This document shows, one piece after another, positions 18,167-27,115 of a stretch of DNA of 64,000 bases. Made by a program: the position numbers and the translations under genes. Numbering within the stretch: the stretch's first letter is position 1; each line of letters begins with the position of its first letter. The DNA comes from Lewinellaceae bacterium (lineage in GTDB: Bacteria > Bacteroidota > Bacteroidia > Chitinophagales > Saprospiraceae): positions 496,001 to 560,000 of the forward strand of contig JACJYI010000002.1 of NCBI GenBank assembly GCA_020636225.1, written 5' to 3'. Under the pieces are notes generated by a model, which saw nothing but the letters and a program-made list of their open reading frames with translations, searched no databases and had not been told where the DNA came from.

Positions 18167-18670
18167 CTAACCTATTTCCTGGCGGATTTCCTCAAAATTC
18201 CCGGTTTTCAGGTTTTTGACGACCTGATCCCACCGGAAATATCGGCCATTCATCACAATATAGACACCTTTCTCCAGCGACTGGACAAATGCCAGGGCAC
18301 TTCCGAGATTGAAAAATCCATCCGATGAATTACCGAAGGCATAAGGAATCATGGCACCTGTCAGAACGATTGTCTTTTGGGAAAGATCGGCTTCAGCGAG
18401 GGCCTTGGCTGTCTGGACCATCCGATCGGTGCCGTGGGTAATGATGATCTCATTCGCAGGAGACTTCCGGCAATTATGGATGATGATCTCCCGGTCCTCC
18501 TCCGTCATTTCCAGACTGTCGACCATCATCAGGGTCTTGATATCGACATCCAGGGTACACCTTCCCCGGTCGAGCATTTGTGGCAGGTGAGTATCCTTGA
18601 AAAACAATTCTCCCGTAATGAGATTGTATTCCTTGTCAAAGGTGCCCCCCGTAATGAAGATCTGAATCAT
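18167..18670 (-). CDS. Asparaginase N-terminal domain protein
   Basis: A 167-residue protein matching only the N-terminal domain of L-asparaginase. Seen: IQIFITGGTFDKEYN (2-16) with the first catalytic threonine, ITHGTDRMVQTAKAL with the HGTD signature (about 93-96), and TIVLTGAMIPYAFGNSSDGFFNLG. The second domain is absent, so either the protein works in a different assembly or on a different amide. Complete single-domain proteins like this are known in several phyla, and the gene has a clean start and stop, so I do not call it a truncation. Start is the ATG at 18670. Confidence 0.8.
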   Translation of the reverse strand: MIQIFITGGTFDKEYNLITGELFFKDTHLPQMLDRGRCTLDVDIKTLMMVDSLEMTEEDREIIIHNCRKSPANEIIITHGTDRMVQTAKALAEADLSQKTIVLTGAMIPYAFGNSSDGFFNLGSALAFVQSLEKGVYIVMNGRYFRWDQVVKNLKTGNFEEIRQEIG

Positions 18671-18721
18671 ACACGCAACCAAATACAGTCGGCAGCGAAG
18701 ATAGGCATTGCCATCCGGTGA

Positions 18722-19192
18722 TCACACAACTTTATCCGCACAACTGGAAGAAGCGAATGCGTCCGGCTTCATTTTGAAGGCAAACCCCATCCCCATGATG
18801 TACCCCATGGCCTCCCGAAGGGCAATATTTGACTTGAAATGGGGATCGGTATTGATATCGGCGTGTACTTCGAGCGGGATATTGTACCGGTCCAGCAGAT
18901 CACAAAGCTGATAGGCAACTTCGACCGATCGACCGACTTCCAGGATCATCCGCTCCCGAATCCCCATCTCCTGGCGGAGCTTTTCATTTCGGATGAACAT
19001 GAAACCACCTCGTCCCTCCCGCAGGAATACGATGACCGTGGCAAATTCAACGTCATCCCCTCGCACCTGTGAATCCGTTCCGATGCAAAGCTTGAGATGG
19101 AAACCTTGTGCTCTCTCCCTGAGGATGGTCGATTCGACTGCTTCCACCAGGGGCAGGTCGATCCGCTCACCGTTTAGACGTCGCCAGTCCAT
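18722..19192 (-). CDS. YkuK-like ribonuclease H-fold protein (DUF458)
   Basis: A 156-residue protein with LCIGTDSQVRG (about 35-45) and a later HADINTDPHFKSN segment with acidic residues, the pattern of the YkuK/DUF458 family predicted to have an RNase H-like fold. The acidic residues (D39, D112, D116 approximately) would be the metal site. No biochemical function is established for the family as far as I know. Start is the ATG at 19192. Confidence 0.75.
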   Translation of the reverse strand: MDWRRLNGERIDLPLVEAVESTILRERAQGFHLKLCIGTDSQVRGDDVEFATVIVFLREGRGGFMFIRNEKLRQEMGIRERMILEVGRSVEVAYQLCDLLDRYNIPLEVHADINTDPHFKSNIALREAMGYIMGMGFAFKMKPDAFASSSCADKVV

Positions 19193-19317
19193 GTTCTTCC
19201 AGTTTCCGGAAGATAGCCAGTTTTGAACGAACGGGTGGACATCCGTACGAATAATTAATTGTTAATTGCTTCGTCTCCATAGTGTTAGGAGACCTGCCTT
19301 ACTACCCGACCGGATCA

Positions 19318-20004
19318 TCAGTAAGGCAGTCGATCGACCCTGGTGATGGTGCCATCCGTGCAATGCAGGATTGGCGATGGAAAACGTTCGATCAACCGAT
19401 AGTCATGGGTCGCAAAGAGAACGGCTGTATGGTGATGCCGGGCCAGATTGCGGATCAGTTTCGTGATCTCATCACTGGTTTGGGGGTCAAGGTTGCCGGC
19501 CGGTTCATCGGCGAGGAGCAACCTTGGCTCATTCAAAAGGGCCCTGGCGATGGCCAACCGCTGCTGCTCCCCTCCGGAAAGCTCGGCAGGATAGCGAAAA
19601 CCATAGGCAGAAAGTTGCGTTTCGTCCAATACCCTGGCGATCCGCTCCGTACGTTTCTTTCGGGAGGTCCAACCCGTCGATCGCAAAACAAAGTCCAGGT
19701 TCTCATAGACAGTTTTCTCGCGAAGCAGCAGGAAATCCTGGAAGATGATGCCCAACTGTCGACGGAGTCGATGGACCTTGTTTCGGGGTAGTCCGATCAG
19801 GTTGAATCCGGCAACCTGCACCTTGCCATCCGCCCAGGGCCATTCACCATACAACGCCTTGATCAGAGAGGATTTGCCTGCGCCGGTCTTGCCAATGAGA
19901 TAGAGAAACTCACCCGGTACCATATTGAGATGGATGTTCTGCAGAATTGTGGTGCGATCCCGCACGATCCTCCCATGTTCGATCTCGAGTACCCGTTCCA
20001 GCAT
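19318..20004 (-). CDS. ftsE: FtsE-like ABC transporter ATP-binding protein
   Basis: A 228-residue ABC ATPase. Seen: Walker A GKTGAGKSS (about 38-46), the Q-loop IIFQDFLLL, signature LSGGEQQRLAIARALL, Walker B LLLADEPAGNLDP and the switch histidine in FATHDYRL. FQDFLLLREKTVYENL is FtsE-like, pointing to the FtsEX complex that controls cell wall hydrolysis at division. No ftsX is adjacent, so the partner must be elsewhere. The ATG at 20004 is supported by a near-consensus -7 match (TACCTTTA, 20023-20030) just upstream; an alternative start is 20049. Confidence 0.8.
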   Translation of the reverse strand: MLERVLEIEHGRIVRDRTTILQNIHLNMVPGEFLYLIGKTGAGKSSLIKALYGEWPWADGKVQVAGFNLIGLPRNKVHRLRRQLGIIFQDFLLLREKTVYENLDFVLRSTGWTSRKKRTERIARVLDETQLSAYGFRYPAELSGGEQQRLAIARALLNEPRLLLADEPAGNLDPQTSDEITKLIRNLARHHHTAVLFATHDYRLIERFPSPILHCTDGTITRVDRLPY

Positions 20005-20081
20005 GTTCCCGTGAAATGTGCTTAAAGGTAGGAAACATCTCAACCGCAATGGGTGTTACCCTCGGGTAGCTGGTTATGATT

Positions 20082-20089
20082 TACATTTG
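20082..20089 (+). promoter_or_regulatory. Candidate -7 promoter element for the ccm genes
   Basis: TACATTTG fits TAnnTTTG exactly and ends 17 bases before the ccmE ATG. It is divergent to a weaker TACCTTTA on the other strand for the FtsE-like gene. No clear -33 box. Confidence 0.4.
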
Positions 20090-20106
20090 CTCCTTCAAGA
20101 CAACCT

Positions 20107-20499
20107 ATGAAAAAGATCTATTGGATAGCAGGCATACTGATCCTTGCCGGAATCGGACTGCTGATCGGTGCTGCCGGAGACATGAGCACCTACAGTACCT
20201 TTGGTGAAGCGACACGCACCGGAGACAAGGTCAAGGTTGTCGGGACATTGGCCAAGGACAAGGAGATGTATTATGACCCCATCGAGGATCCGAACTATTT
20301 CTCCTTCTATGTTTCGGACAATGACGGAGAAGTCAGAAAGGTCATCCTTCGCGGTGCCAAACCACAGGACTTTGAATTGTCAGAACAGATCGTTGTCACG
20401 GGTCAGATGGATGGCCAGGATTTCATGGCCAGTGAGCTGTTGATGAAGTGCCCATCTAAATACAAGGATGAGGAGGTCTTCCTCAGATCTGAAAGCTAA
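20107..20499 (+). CDS. ccmE: Heme chaperone CcmE, CxxxY type
   Basis: A 130-residue protein with one N-terminal membrane anchor (about 4-24) and an OB-fold periplasmic domain. CcmE binds heme covalently and passes it to the cytochrome c heme lyase. In most proteobacterial CcmE the heme attaches to the histidine of HxxxY; here the motif reads CPSKY at residues 115-119, so a cysteine takes its place. The gene is followed by ccmF after 15 bases, which confirms the pathway. Confidence 0.9.
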   Translation: MKKIYWIAGILILAGIGLLIGAAGDMSTYSTFGEATRTGDKVKVVGTLAKDKEMYYDPIEDPNYFSFYVSDNDGEVRKVILRGAKPQDFELSEQIVVTGQMDGQDFMASELLMKCPSKYKDEEVFLRSES

Positions 20500-20514
20500 G
20501 GGCATCACCAGCAT

Positions 20515-23346
20515 ATGCAAGACATCACCTATTTCGGAGAACATCTGTTACCTGGCCAGATCGGGCACTTGTGCTTGCTCACAGGTTTCGTTTTCGCCAT
20601 CCTATCTGCCTATGCCTATTCGCGTCAATCGCGAATCACTGACGGGTCAGTACAATGGCTGTCCCTCGGGCGCTGGTCGTTCGGGATCCACAGTGTCGCC
20701 ACCATTGGCACGATCGGCACCCTGTTCTACATCATGCTCAACCGATACTATGAGTACCAGTATGCCTGGGCCCATGTATCCGATGATCTTCCATTCGCCT
20801 ATATCTTCTCCGCGTTCTGGGAGGATCAACCGGGCAGTTTTCTGCTTTGGGCATTCTGGCATGTCATTCTTGGACTGATCCTGATCCGGAAGGCAGGCCA
20901 ATGGGAAGCCCCCGTTCTGGTGGTCATGGCTGCTTTGCAAGCCTTCATCCTGTCCATGTTGCTGGGGTTATACCTGATGCCGGGCAACGACGATCTCAAG
21001 ATCGGCTACAACCCGTTCATGTTGCTTCGGGATACCATGGACGCACCGATCTTTTCCAATGCTGATTACCTCCAGCTCATCACCGGAAAGGGTTTGAATC
21101 CCTTGCTGCAGAACTATTGGAATACCATTCACCCTCCTACCCTGTTCCTCGGCTTTGCCAGCACCTCAGTACCATTTGCCTATGCCATGGCCGCCCTGGC
21201 CAAACGCGATTTTACCGGCTGGTTGAAACCTGTTCTGCCCTGGGCGTTGTTCAATGGTGCCATATTGGGTATCGGCATCCTCATGGGATCCGCCTGGGCA
21301 TATGAAGCACTTTCCTTTGGTGGATATTGGGCCTGGGATCCGGTCGAGAACATGTCATTGGTGCCCTGGATCGTCCTGGTCGCCGGTATCCACACCAATC
21401 TGATCGCCCGGAGTACCGGCCATTCGATCAAGACCACTCTTGTTTTCTATGCCCTGGCCCTCATCCTGATCCTGTTCTCCACGTTCCTGACCAGAAGCGG
21501 GGTCCTTCAGGACTCTTCCGTGCACGCATTTACCGAACTAGGGCTGGAATGGCAACTGGTGATCTTCATCCTGTTCTTTATCGGCTGGTTTATCTGGCGC
21601 TATGTCCGGGTAGTCAGGAAAATTCCGGTCAAGGAAACGGAGGAAGCCACCGGAAGCCGTGAATTCTGGATGTTCATTGGCAGCCTGGTATTGTTCTTCT
21701 CGGCCTTGTTGATCACCTTTACGACATCGATTCCAGTTTATAACAAGCTGGCCGATGCCCTTGGATGGATCATGGGTCAGGATATGTCATCTTGGCATCG
21801 TTCCATGCCGGTCGATCCCATCACCCATTACAATCGCTATCAGTTCTGGATTGCCGTGTTCATCGGTGTCCTCAGCGGGTTTGCCATCTATCTTCGGTAT
21901 ACTCGTTCTCTTATCGAAGAAAGGTTGACCGCATTCGTCACCCGCCTGGGGATCCATATACTGATCGCTGGAATACTCACCTTCCTGACCTGGTGGTGGC
22001 TGGATTATTCCGGATGGGCATTCCACATCCTGGCTCTGGCCAGCTGGTTCACGGTCACGGCCAATGCCGATTATCTGATCTTTTTCCTTCGTGGACGAAT
22101 GGCCCAGGGCGCTGCAACGATCTCTCATATCGGCTTTGGCCTCATGATCATCGGGATCATGGCGTCCGGACTGAAGAAACAGCATATCTCCCAGAACCGG
22201 TTCGCCATGGAAGGTTTGCTGAATCAGGAGATGATTGATCGGAATGTCCTCCTGTTCAAGGACTCGCCATTGTACATCAACGGATATGAGGTAACCTATC
22301 TGTCCGATACGTTGGTTGGACATACCCGGACCTATGAGATCGCCTATGTCCAGCGAAATGAGGCTGGAGAGATCATCGATCGATTCACCGTACATCCCAA
22401 TATTCTGTTCGACAAGGATTTTACCAAACAGGCTGCCTCCAACCCCAGTACCAAACGGTACCTGACGAAGGATGTCTTCTCCCACATTGCCGGCCTGCCC
22501 AATGAGCAGGCGGATATTGAGCGAGCCAAGATCAAGGAAGACAGTTTGAGGTACCTGATGATGATGATCCGACCTACTGAGCAGGATACCCTGGAAGACC
22601 TGGTCGTCAAACTCGACCGCTGGGATGCCACGGGAACACATCCGGACTACGAAGCCGAGATCGGTGATCAGATCGTGACCGCCCGGCTATTGATGAACCG
22701 GATCGATGAAGACTCCTTTGTCGTCGCCATGCCCATGATCGTATTGAGGGACAATTTGGTGTTTTCCTATCCGGCCAAGGTAGATCGGAAGGGCGCCAAG
22801 GTCAGATTGAACGATCAGGTCTTTGAAGGCTACCTGACTCCGGATGATTCATTGTCCTATCGACCGGTGGTCCTTGGCTTGAACGAGTCATTTGATTACG
22901 AAGGGTATCGTATCACCTTGTCCGGTTTCGACAAGTCTCCCGAACATCCTCAATTCCAGGCGGAAGAAACGGATATTGCCGTTGCGGCTCAGTTGACGAT
23001 CACCCGGGGAACACCCGAGACCTTCCGGGAGGTCCAGGAACCCATCTTCCTCATCAGGGACAATCAGCCCTACAATATCAAGAGTTATTCACCGGCGACG
23101 GGGATCCATTGCCGTTTCGTCAAACTGGATCCCGACAATGGAAACATTACCCTGTGGATGGCGAAACAGCCGGATTTCAACGGAATGGTGATTGAAGTAG
23201 CTCCCAACTTTGAGCGCGAAGATTATATCGTCCTGGAAACCATCCTCTTTCCGGGGATCAACCTGTTCTGGCTGGGAGGGATCCTCCTGATGGCAGGCCT
23301 TGGACTGGGTGCCTGGTATCGAAGAACCAGCAACAGGGCGGCATGA
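20515..23346 (+). CDS. ccmF: Cytochrome c heme lyase subunit CcmF
   Basis: A 943-residue multi-pass membrane protein. Seen: WEDQPGSFLLWAFWH (about 102-116), HPPTLFLGFASTSVPFAYAMAAL, and the tryptophan-rich heme-handling loop FGGYWAWDPVENMSLVPWI (268-286), then FSTFLTRSGVLQDSSVHAF. A long periplasmic region of about 380 residues lies near the C-terminus before a last membrane segment. It attaches heme to apocytochrome c with CcmE as donor. It is much longer than proteobacterial CcmF (about 650 residues), which is common in this phylum. It overlaps the next gene by ATGA. Confidence 0.93.
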   Translation: MQDITYFGEHLLPGQIGHLCLLTGFVFAILSAYAYSRQSRITDGSVQWLSLGRWSFGIHSVATIGTIGTLFYIMLNRYYEYQYAWAHVSDDLPFAYIFSAFWEDQPGSFLLWAFWHVILGLILIRKAGQWEAPVLVVMAALQAFILSMLLGLYLMPGNDDLKIGYNPFMLLRDTMDAPIFSNADYLQLITGKGLNPLLQNYWNTIHPPTLFLGFASTSVPFAYAMAALAKRDFTGWLKPVLPWALFNGAILGIGILMGSAWAYEALSFGGYWAWDPVENMSLVPWIVLVAGIHTNLIARSTGHSIKTTLVFYALALILILFSTFLTRSGVLQDSSVHAFTELGLEWQLVIFILFFIGWFIWRYVRVVRKIPVKETEEATGSREFWMFIGSLVLFFSALLITFTTSIPVYNKLADALGWIMGQDMSSWHRSMPVDPITHYNRYQFWIAVFIGVLSGFAIYLRYTRSLIEERLTAFVTRLGIHILIAGILTFLTWWWLDYSGWAFHILALASWFTVTANADYLIFFLRGRMAQGAATISHIGFGLMIIGIMASGLKKQHISQNRFAMEGLLNQEMIDRNVLLFKDSPLYINGYEVTYLSDTLVGHTRTYEIAYVQRNEAGEIIDRFTVHPNILFDKDFTKQAASNPSTKRYLTKDVFSHIAGLPNEQADIERAKIKEDSLRYLMMMIRPTEQDTLEDLVVKLDRWDATGTHPDYEAEIGDQIVTARLLMNRIDEDSFVVAMPMIVLRDNLVFSYPAKVDRKGAKVRLNDQVFEGYLTPDDSLSYRPVVLGLNESFDYEGYRITLSGFDKSPEHPQFQAEETDIAVAAQLTITRGTPETFREVQEPIFLIRDNQPYNIKSYSPATGIHCRFVKLDPDNGNITLWMAKQPDFNGMVIEVAPNFEREDYIVLETILFPGINLFWLGGILLMAGLGLGAWYRRTSNRAA

Positions 23347-24122
23347 GCACCGTCAGCCTGATCGGGTCCGGTAATGTAGCATGGCATCTGGCACATGTGT
23401 TGTCGCACGGTGGCGTTTCGGTCGAATGGATCTGGAGTCGCCAGGCTGGCCACGCGGAATCCCTGGCTCGTGAAGTCAAGGGCCAACCTACTACTCGGAT
23501 GAGTGATGTCAGTCGGTCTAGCGGAGCCGTCCTGGTCTGCGTGCCTGATCATGCCATCCCGGACGTGTTGGTAGAGGCCGCCGATTCCGGACTGTCCAGC
23601 CATCTGGTCTGCCACACTTCCGGGGCAACGCCAGTTGATGTTTTTCCACCAGCATATTCCCGATTCGGTGTTTTCTACCCGCTTCAAACCCTGACCAAGG
23701 GGCATCATGTAGACTTTGACCATCTGCCTGTCCTGATCACCAGCCATGACCATGCCGTACAGCATGAATTAACAGGGCTGGCAAACCGTATCACGGACCG
23801 GGTCGTGTACGTGACTGATGTCGAGCGAAGGCAAATCCACATGGCCGCCGTGATGGTGAACAATTTTGTCTATCACCTTTGTGATCGCGCATTCAGCCGG
23901 GTAGAGTCCCAGGGCCTGGATGGCAGCCTGCTGTATCCCCTGCTGAAGGAAACGGTCAGGAAAATTGTAGACTTCCGCCAGGAAGGCGTCCAGACGGGAC
24001 CGGCCATCCGCCATGATCTGAATACCTTGTATGCTCATCTGAAGTTACTGGCAGATGAACCCGGACTGGCCTCCATGTACCGGCAATTGTCCCGATCGAT
24101 TAACCCTGAACTTGAACTTTGA
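23343..24122 (+). CDS. Rossmann-fold DUF2520 protein
   Basis: A 259-residue protein with an N-terminal NAD(P)-binding fold (VSLIGSGNVAWHLAHVL, residues 4-20) and a C-terminal helical DUF2520 domain (HMAAVMVNNFVYHLCDRAF and LKETVRKIVDF). The arrangement resembles ketopantoate or pyrroline-5-carboxylate reductases, but the substrate is unknown. It overlaps ccmF by four bases and the following small gene starts three bases after it, so they are likely co-transcribed. Confidence 0.85.
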   Translation: MSTVSLIGSGNVAWHLAHVLSHGGVSVEWIWSRQAGHAESLAREVKGQPTTRMSDVSRSSGAVLVCVPDHAIPDVLVEAADSGLSSHLVCHTSGATPVDVFPPAYSRFGVFYPLQTLTKGHHVDFDHLPVLITSHDHAVQHELTGLANRITDRVVYVTDVERRQIHMAAVMVNNFVYHLCDRAFSRVESQGLDGSLLYPLLKETVRKIVDFRQEGVQTGPAIRHDLNTLYAHLKLLADEPGLASMYRQLSRSINPELEL

Positions 24123-24125
24123 CCT

Positions 24126-24377
24126 ATGCGCGTCGTTGGAGAGATTCCCCATCCTGTCTATAAAATCACGCTCTTCTTTCATGATGAACGATGGACCATC
24201 CAGGTGGCGAATGGTCCATACCAGGTGCGGACCAGCATCATGCAGATCGAGGGCCTGGAAACAGTGGAAGATATCCATGCCTTTGTCAATGAACCCTTCC
24301 TCCTCCGGATCCGGGACCTGTTTGAAGGCATTCATCACACCACTCAGGATCGGTTGAAAGAAATGATCGCCGGATAG
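24126..24377 (+). CDS. Conserved small protein of unknown function
   Basis: An 83-residue protein starting MRVVGEIPHPVYKITLFF. It has a beta-rich N-terminal half and a helical C-terminal half (VNEPFLLRIRDLFEGIHH). I recall similar short proteins in other Bacteroidota but no function. It lies three bases after the DUF2520 gene in the same direction, and the codon usage looks native, so it is probably a real gene. Confidence 0.7.
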   Translation: MRVVGEIPHPVYKITLFFHDERWTIQVANGPYQVRTSIMQIEGLETVEDIHAFVNEPFLLRIRDLFEGIHHTTQDRLKEMIAG

Positions 24378-24393
24378 GAAGCCAAATGGCCGA

Positions 24394-25092
24394 TCAGGCA
24401 TCCAGGACATCCCGGGCAGCCTGCCGGTCCAGCCAGTTCTGGATGAATCCTTTGATCACCATCAGGCCCATGTCGAATTTGTGGTTGTTGTTGATGATCA
24501 GGTCGCAGTCATCAATATAGGGCTGAATGTACTTCTCAAACGTCGGAAGAACATGGTGTTCATATCGATAGAGGACATCATCCAGTGGATAATTACGCTC
24601 CACCTGATCACGACGGATTCGCCGGATCACTTTCAGGTTTTCCTTGGCATGCAGGAAGACACTGAGATCAAGTAGATCCCTGATGCGGGTAAAATGGAGG
24701 ACAAACAGGCCTTCCACAATGATCACCGGAGCCGGATAGAAGACCAGCTTGTCAGGTTGTTTTTTGGCATTGTTGAAGGTATACTCGTCCCGTTCGATGA
24801 CTTCGCCCCGGATCAGACGCCTGATGTCATCATGAAAAGCCTGCTCGTCAATGGATTGTGGCCGATCAAAATTTGCCACACCCCGGTCATCGCAAAGCTG
24901 ATGCTCGCGAGGCAGATAGTAATCATCCTGGGATATGATACAGACTTCATTGACTGTATACAGCTTTTTCAATTCCCGGATAAAGGAGGTTTTTCCTGAA
25001 CCACTGCCGCCGGTGATACCGATGAGAAGATGTTGCTGATTCACCGGATAAAGGTAGTGCCTTTTCTTTTCCTGAAGGATTTCCAGTTTCAT
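24394..25092 (-). CDS. udk: Uridine kinase family protein
   Basis: A 232-residue P-loop kinase. Seen: LLIGITGGSGSGKTSFIREL (about 21-40, Walker A), SQDDYYLPREHQ, and PVIIVEGLFVLHF. It phosphorylates uridine or cytidine with a nucleoside triphosphate in pyrimidine salvage. The frame remains open to 25182, but a perfect -7 element at 25161-25168 lies upstream, so I chose the ATG at 25092. The divergent neighbour is a nucleoside transporter, which fits a salvage role. Confidence 0.85.
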   Translation of the reverse strand: MKLEILQEKKRHYLYPVNQQHLLIGITGGSGSGKTSFIRELKKLYTVNEVCIISQDDYYLPREHQLCDDRGVANFDRPQSIDEQAFHDDIRRLIRGEVIERDEYTFNNAKKQPDKLVFYPAPVIIVEGLFVLHFTRIRDLLDLSVFLHAKENLKVIRRIRRDQVERNYPLDDVLYRYEHHVLPTFEKYIQPYIDDCDLIINNNHKFDMGLMVIKGFIQNWLDRQAARDVLDA

Positions 25093-25160
25093 CTGATCGT
25101 TCGTGAATCCGGCGACAGTGTATTGCGTGGAATCGCCTATTTTGTCCTTTGGTAGCATTG

Positions 25161-25168
25161 CAAACGTA
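25161..25168 (-). promoter_or_regulatory. Candidate -7 promoter element for uridine kinase
   Basis: TACGTTTG on the minus strand fits TAnnTTTG. An ATG two bases after it (25158) would fall at or before the expected transcription start, so the element argues for the start at 25092. Confidence 0.4.
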
Positions 25169-25180
25169 TGACAACGAATC

Positions 25181-26491
25181 ATGAATCAGATGGAATGGTG
25201 GTTGGATCTAGGTAGAGGTATGCTGGGGATTGCGGTCCTTTTGGCGTTGGGGTTCTTGCTGAGCAGGAATCGAAAAGCGATCAACTGGGCACTGGTGACC
25301 AAAGGCATGTTACTGCAACTGGTCATTGCCATTGCGATCCTCAAGGTGCCCGTGATCAATGTGATCTTCGATTATATCGCCAAGTTTTTCCAGTCAGTCC
25401 TAACCTTTTCCTCTGCAGGGGCGAAGTTCCTGTTCGGGAACATCATCACCGATCTGAATACCTTCGGTTACATCTTCGCCTTCCAGGTGCTCCCCACCAT
25501 CGTCTTTTTTTCAGCCCTGTCTGCCATCCTCTACTATTTCGGCATATTGCAGAAGATCATATTCGGGATGGCCTGGGTGATGAAACGCACCTTGCACCTC
25601 AGTGGATCGGAAAGCCTGGCGGCGGCGGCCAATGTGTTCATCGGACAGACCGAAGCGCCGCTGGTCATCAAACCCTACCTGGAAGGGATGACCCGTTCAG
25701 AACTCCTCTGCCTGATGACAGGAGGAATGGCCACCATCGCCGGAGGGGTATTTGCGGCTTATATCGGTTTTCTTGGTGGTGATGATCCGGTCATGCAGCA
25801 ATATTTCGCCAAACATCTGCTGACGGCTTCGATCATGTCGGCTCCGGCCGCCGTAGTGGCGTCAAAGATGCTTTTCCCCGAGGTGAGGGAAAAGGCTCTG
25901 GATGAACAGATGCAGATGTCGGGTGATGTCGGGGATAACCTGCTGGATGCCATATCCCGGGGAACCACGGATGGATTGAGGCTAGCCATCAACGTAGGCG
26001 CGATGTTGCTGGTGTTTACCGCCTTGATCTACATGGCCAATGAGATCCTGGCCGGGTCGATCGGCGAGTGGACCGGATGGAATACCCGGATCGTGGAAGC
26101 AACGGGTGGGCGATTCGAAGGGTTCACGTTTACCTATTTACTGGGCCTCCTTTTTGCGCCAGTTGCCTGGATTCTGGGTACGCCCAGTCAGGACATCCTG
26201 GTCATCGGACAGTTATTGGGACAAAAGACCGTACTCAATGAGTTTTTTGCCTACGCAGAATTGAAAGCCCTAAGGGATACAGGGATCCAACTGGATCCTA
26301 AATCCCTGATCATTGCGACCTATGCCTTGTGTGGTTTCTCCAATTTTGCTTCGATCGGTATTCAGATCGGGGGGATCGGTGTTCTGGCTCCCGGCCAGCG
26401 AAAGGCGTTGACAGAATTGGGATTACTCGCCCTGGTGGGTGGAACGATCGCCTGTTTCATGACGGCTTGCCTGGCGGGATTCCTGGTGTAG
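25181..26491 (+). CDS. nupC: Concentrative nucleoside transporter (NupC/CNT family)
   Basis: A 436-residue membrane protein with about ten hydrophobic segments. The CNT signature segments are present: LHLSGSESLAAAANVFIGQTEAPLVIKPY (about 143-171), where the transported nucleoside and sodium bind, GGMATIAGGVFAAY, and SIMSAPAAVVASKML. Near the C-terminus CGFSNFASIGIQIGG matches the second binding repeat. It imports nucleosides with a cation gradient. Its 3' end overlaps the convergent DinB gene by 35 bases. Confidence 0.93.
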   Translation: MNQMEWWLDLGRGMLGIAVLLALGFLLSRNRKAINWALVTKGMLLQLVIAIAILKVPVINVIFDYIAKFFQSVLTFSSAGAKFLFGNIITDLNTFGYIFAFQVLPTIVFFSALSAILYYFGILQKIIFGMAWVMKRTLHLSGSESLAAAANVFIGQTEAPLVIKPYLEGMTRSELLCLMTGGMATIAGGVFAAYIGFLGGDDPVMQQYFAKHLLTASIMSAPAAVVASKMLFPEVREKALDEQMQMSGDVGDNLLDAISRGTTDGLRLAINVGAMLLVFTALIYMANEILAGSIGEWTGWNTRIVEATGGRFEGFTFTYLLGLLFAPVAWILGTPSQDILVIGQLLGQKTVLNEFFAYAELKALRDTGIQLDPKSLIIATYALCGFSNFASIGIQIGGIGVLAPGQRKALTELGLLALVGGTIACFMTACLAGFLV

Positions 26492-27032
26492 GCAGATCTG
26501 CCAGGATTCGTCGGATCTGACGCTGATGATGATGGATATGATCCGCAAAGAACATGAACATGCCGTCAATATCCATTCGACCAGCGATGGGATGGCGATA
26601 TACCATCTGGCGTGTCACGCTACTGGGCAATCCCAAAAGAAAGGATATCATCTCTTCCTGATTGCTCTTCAGCCGGTTGATGGTCTGAGCCATCGATTCA
26701 TTCGGGGGAAATTTATCTTCCGTGACCAGTGCCGGAGCGGTAAAACGGAACGGACTCCTCAGGTACGTCTTCAAGGCCAGTTTCCGGAATGGATACCAGA
26801 TATCCCTTGGAGGAACACGTTGCAGGTCCTGGGTCTTCTTGCGCAGATAGGTCAGGGACAACTGCTCCGACAGGGCCAGATGCTGGATGACCTGCTGGAT
26901 GGACCACCCTCCCTGTTGCGGTCGGCTGGTCAGGGTTATTTCTGGCAATCCTTCGATTTCTTTCCAAACCATTTGCCAGGCCATTTGCCAGTTCGCGGCT
27001 TGTTGGGAGAATGTTTCGATTCGCGCGGTCAT
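26457..27032 (-). CDS. DinB-family protein
   Basis: A 191-residue four-helix-bundle protein. The three-histidine metal pattern typical of DinB/YfiT proteins is visible: QHLALSEQ (about residue 50) and HIHHHQRQIRRIL near the C-terminus. Members include thiol transferases and damage-inducible proteins; the activity here is unknown. A PQQGGWSIQQVIQHL stretch is the usual N-terminal landmark. Start is the ATG at 27032. Confidence 0.82.
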   Translation of the reverse strand: MTARIETFSQQAANWQMAWQMVWKEIEGLPEITLTSRPQQGGWSIQQVIQHLALSEQLSLTYLRKKTQDLQRVPPRDIWYPFRKLALKTYLRSPFRFTAPALVTEDKFPPNESMAQTINRLKSNQEEMISFLLGLPSSVTRQMVYRHPIAGRMDIDGMFMFFADHIHHHQRQIRRILADLPTPGIPPGKPS

Positions 27033-27115
27033 GTTGAAGCGTGTTGATTAATTGCCAGATCGCCGAACAAGTTATCACAGGATTGGTTAACTCTGTATCA
27101 AATTCGAACAACACT

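Noticed and set aside
21787..22641. A 284-codon minus-strand open frame
   Set aside because: It runs antisense inside ccmF, whose transmembrane pattern and motifs are clear.
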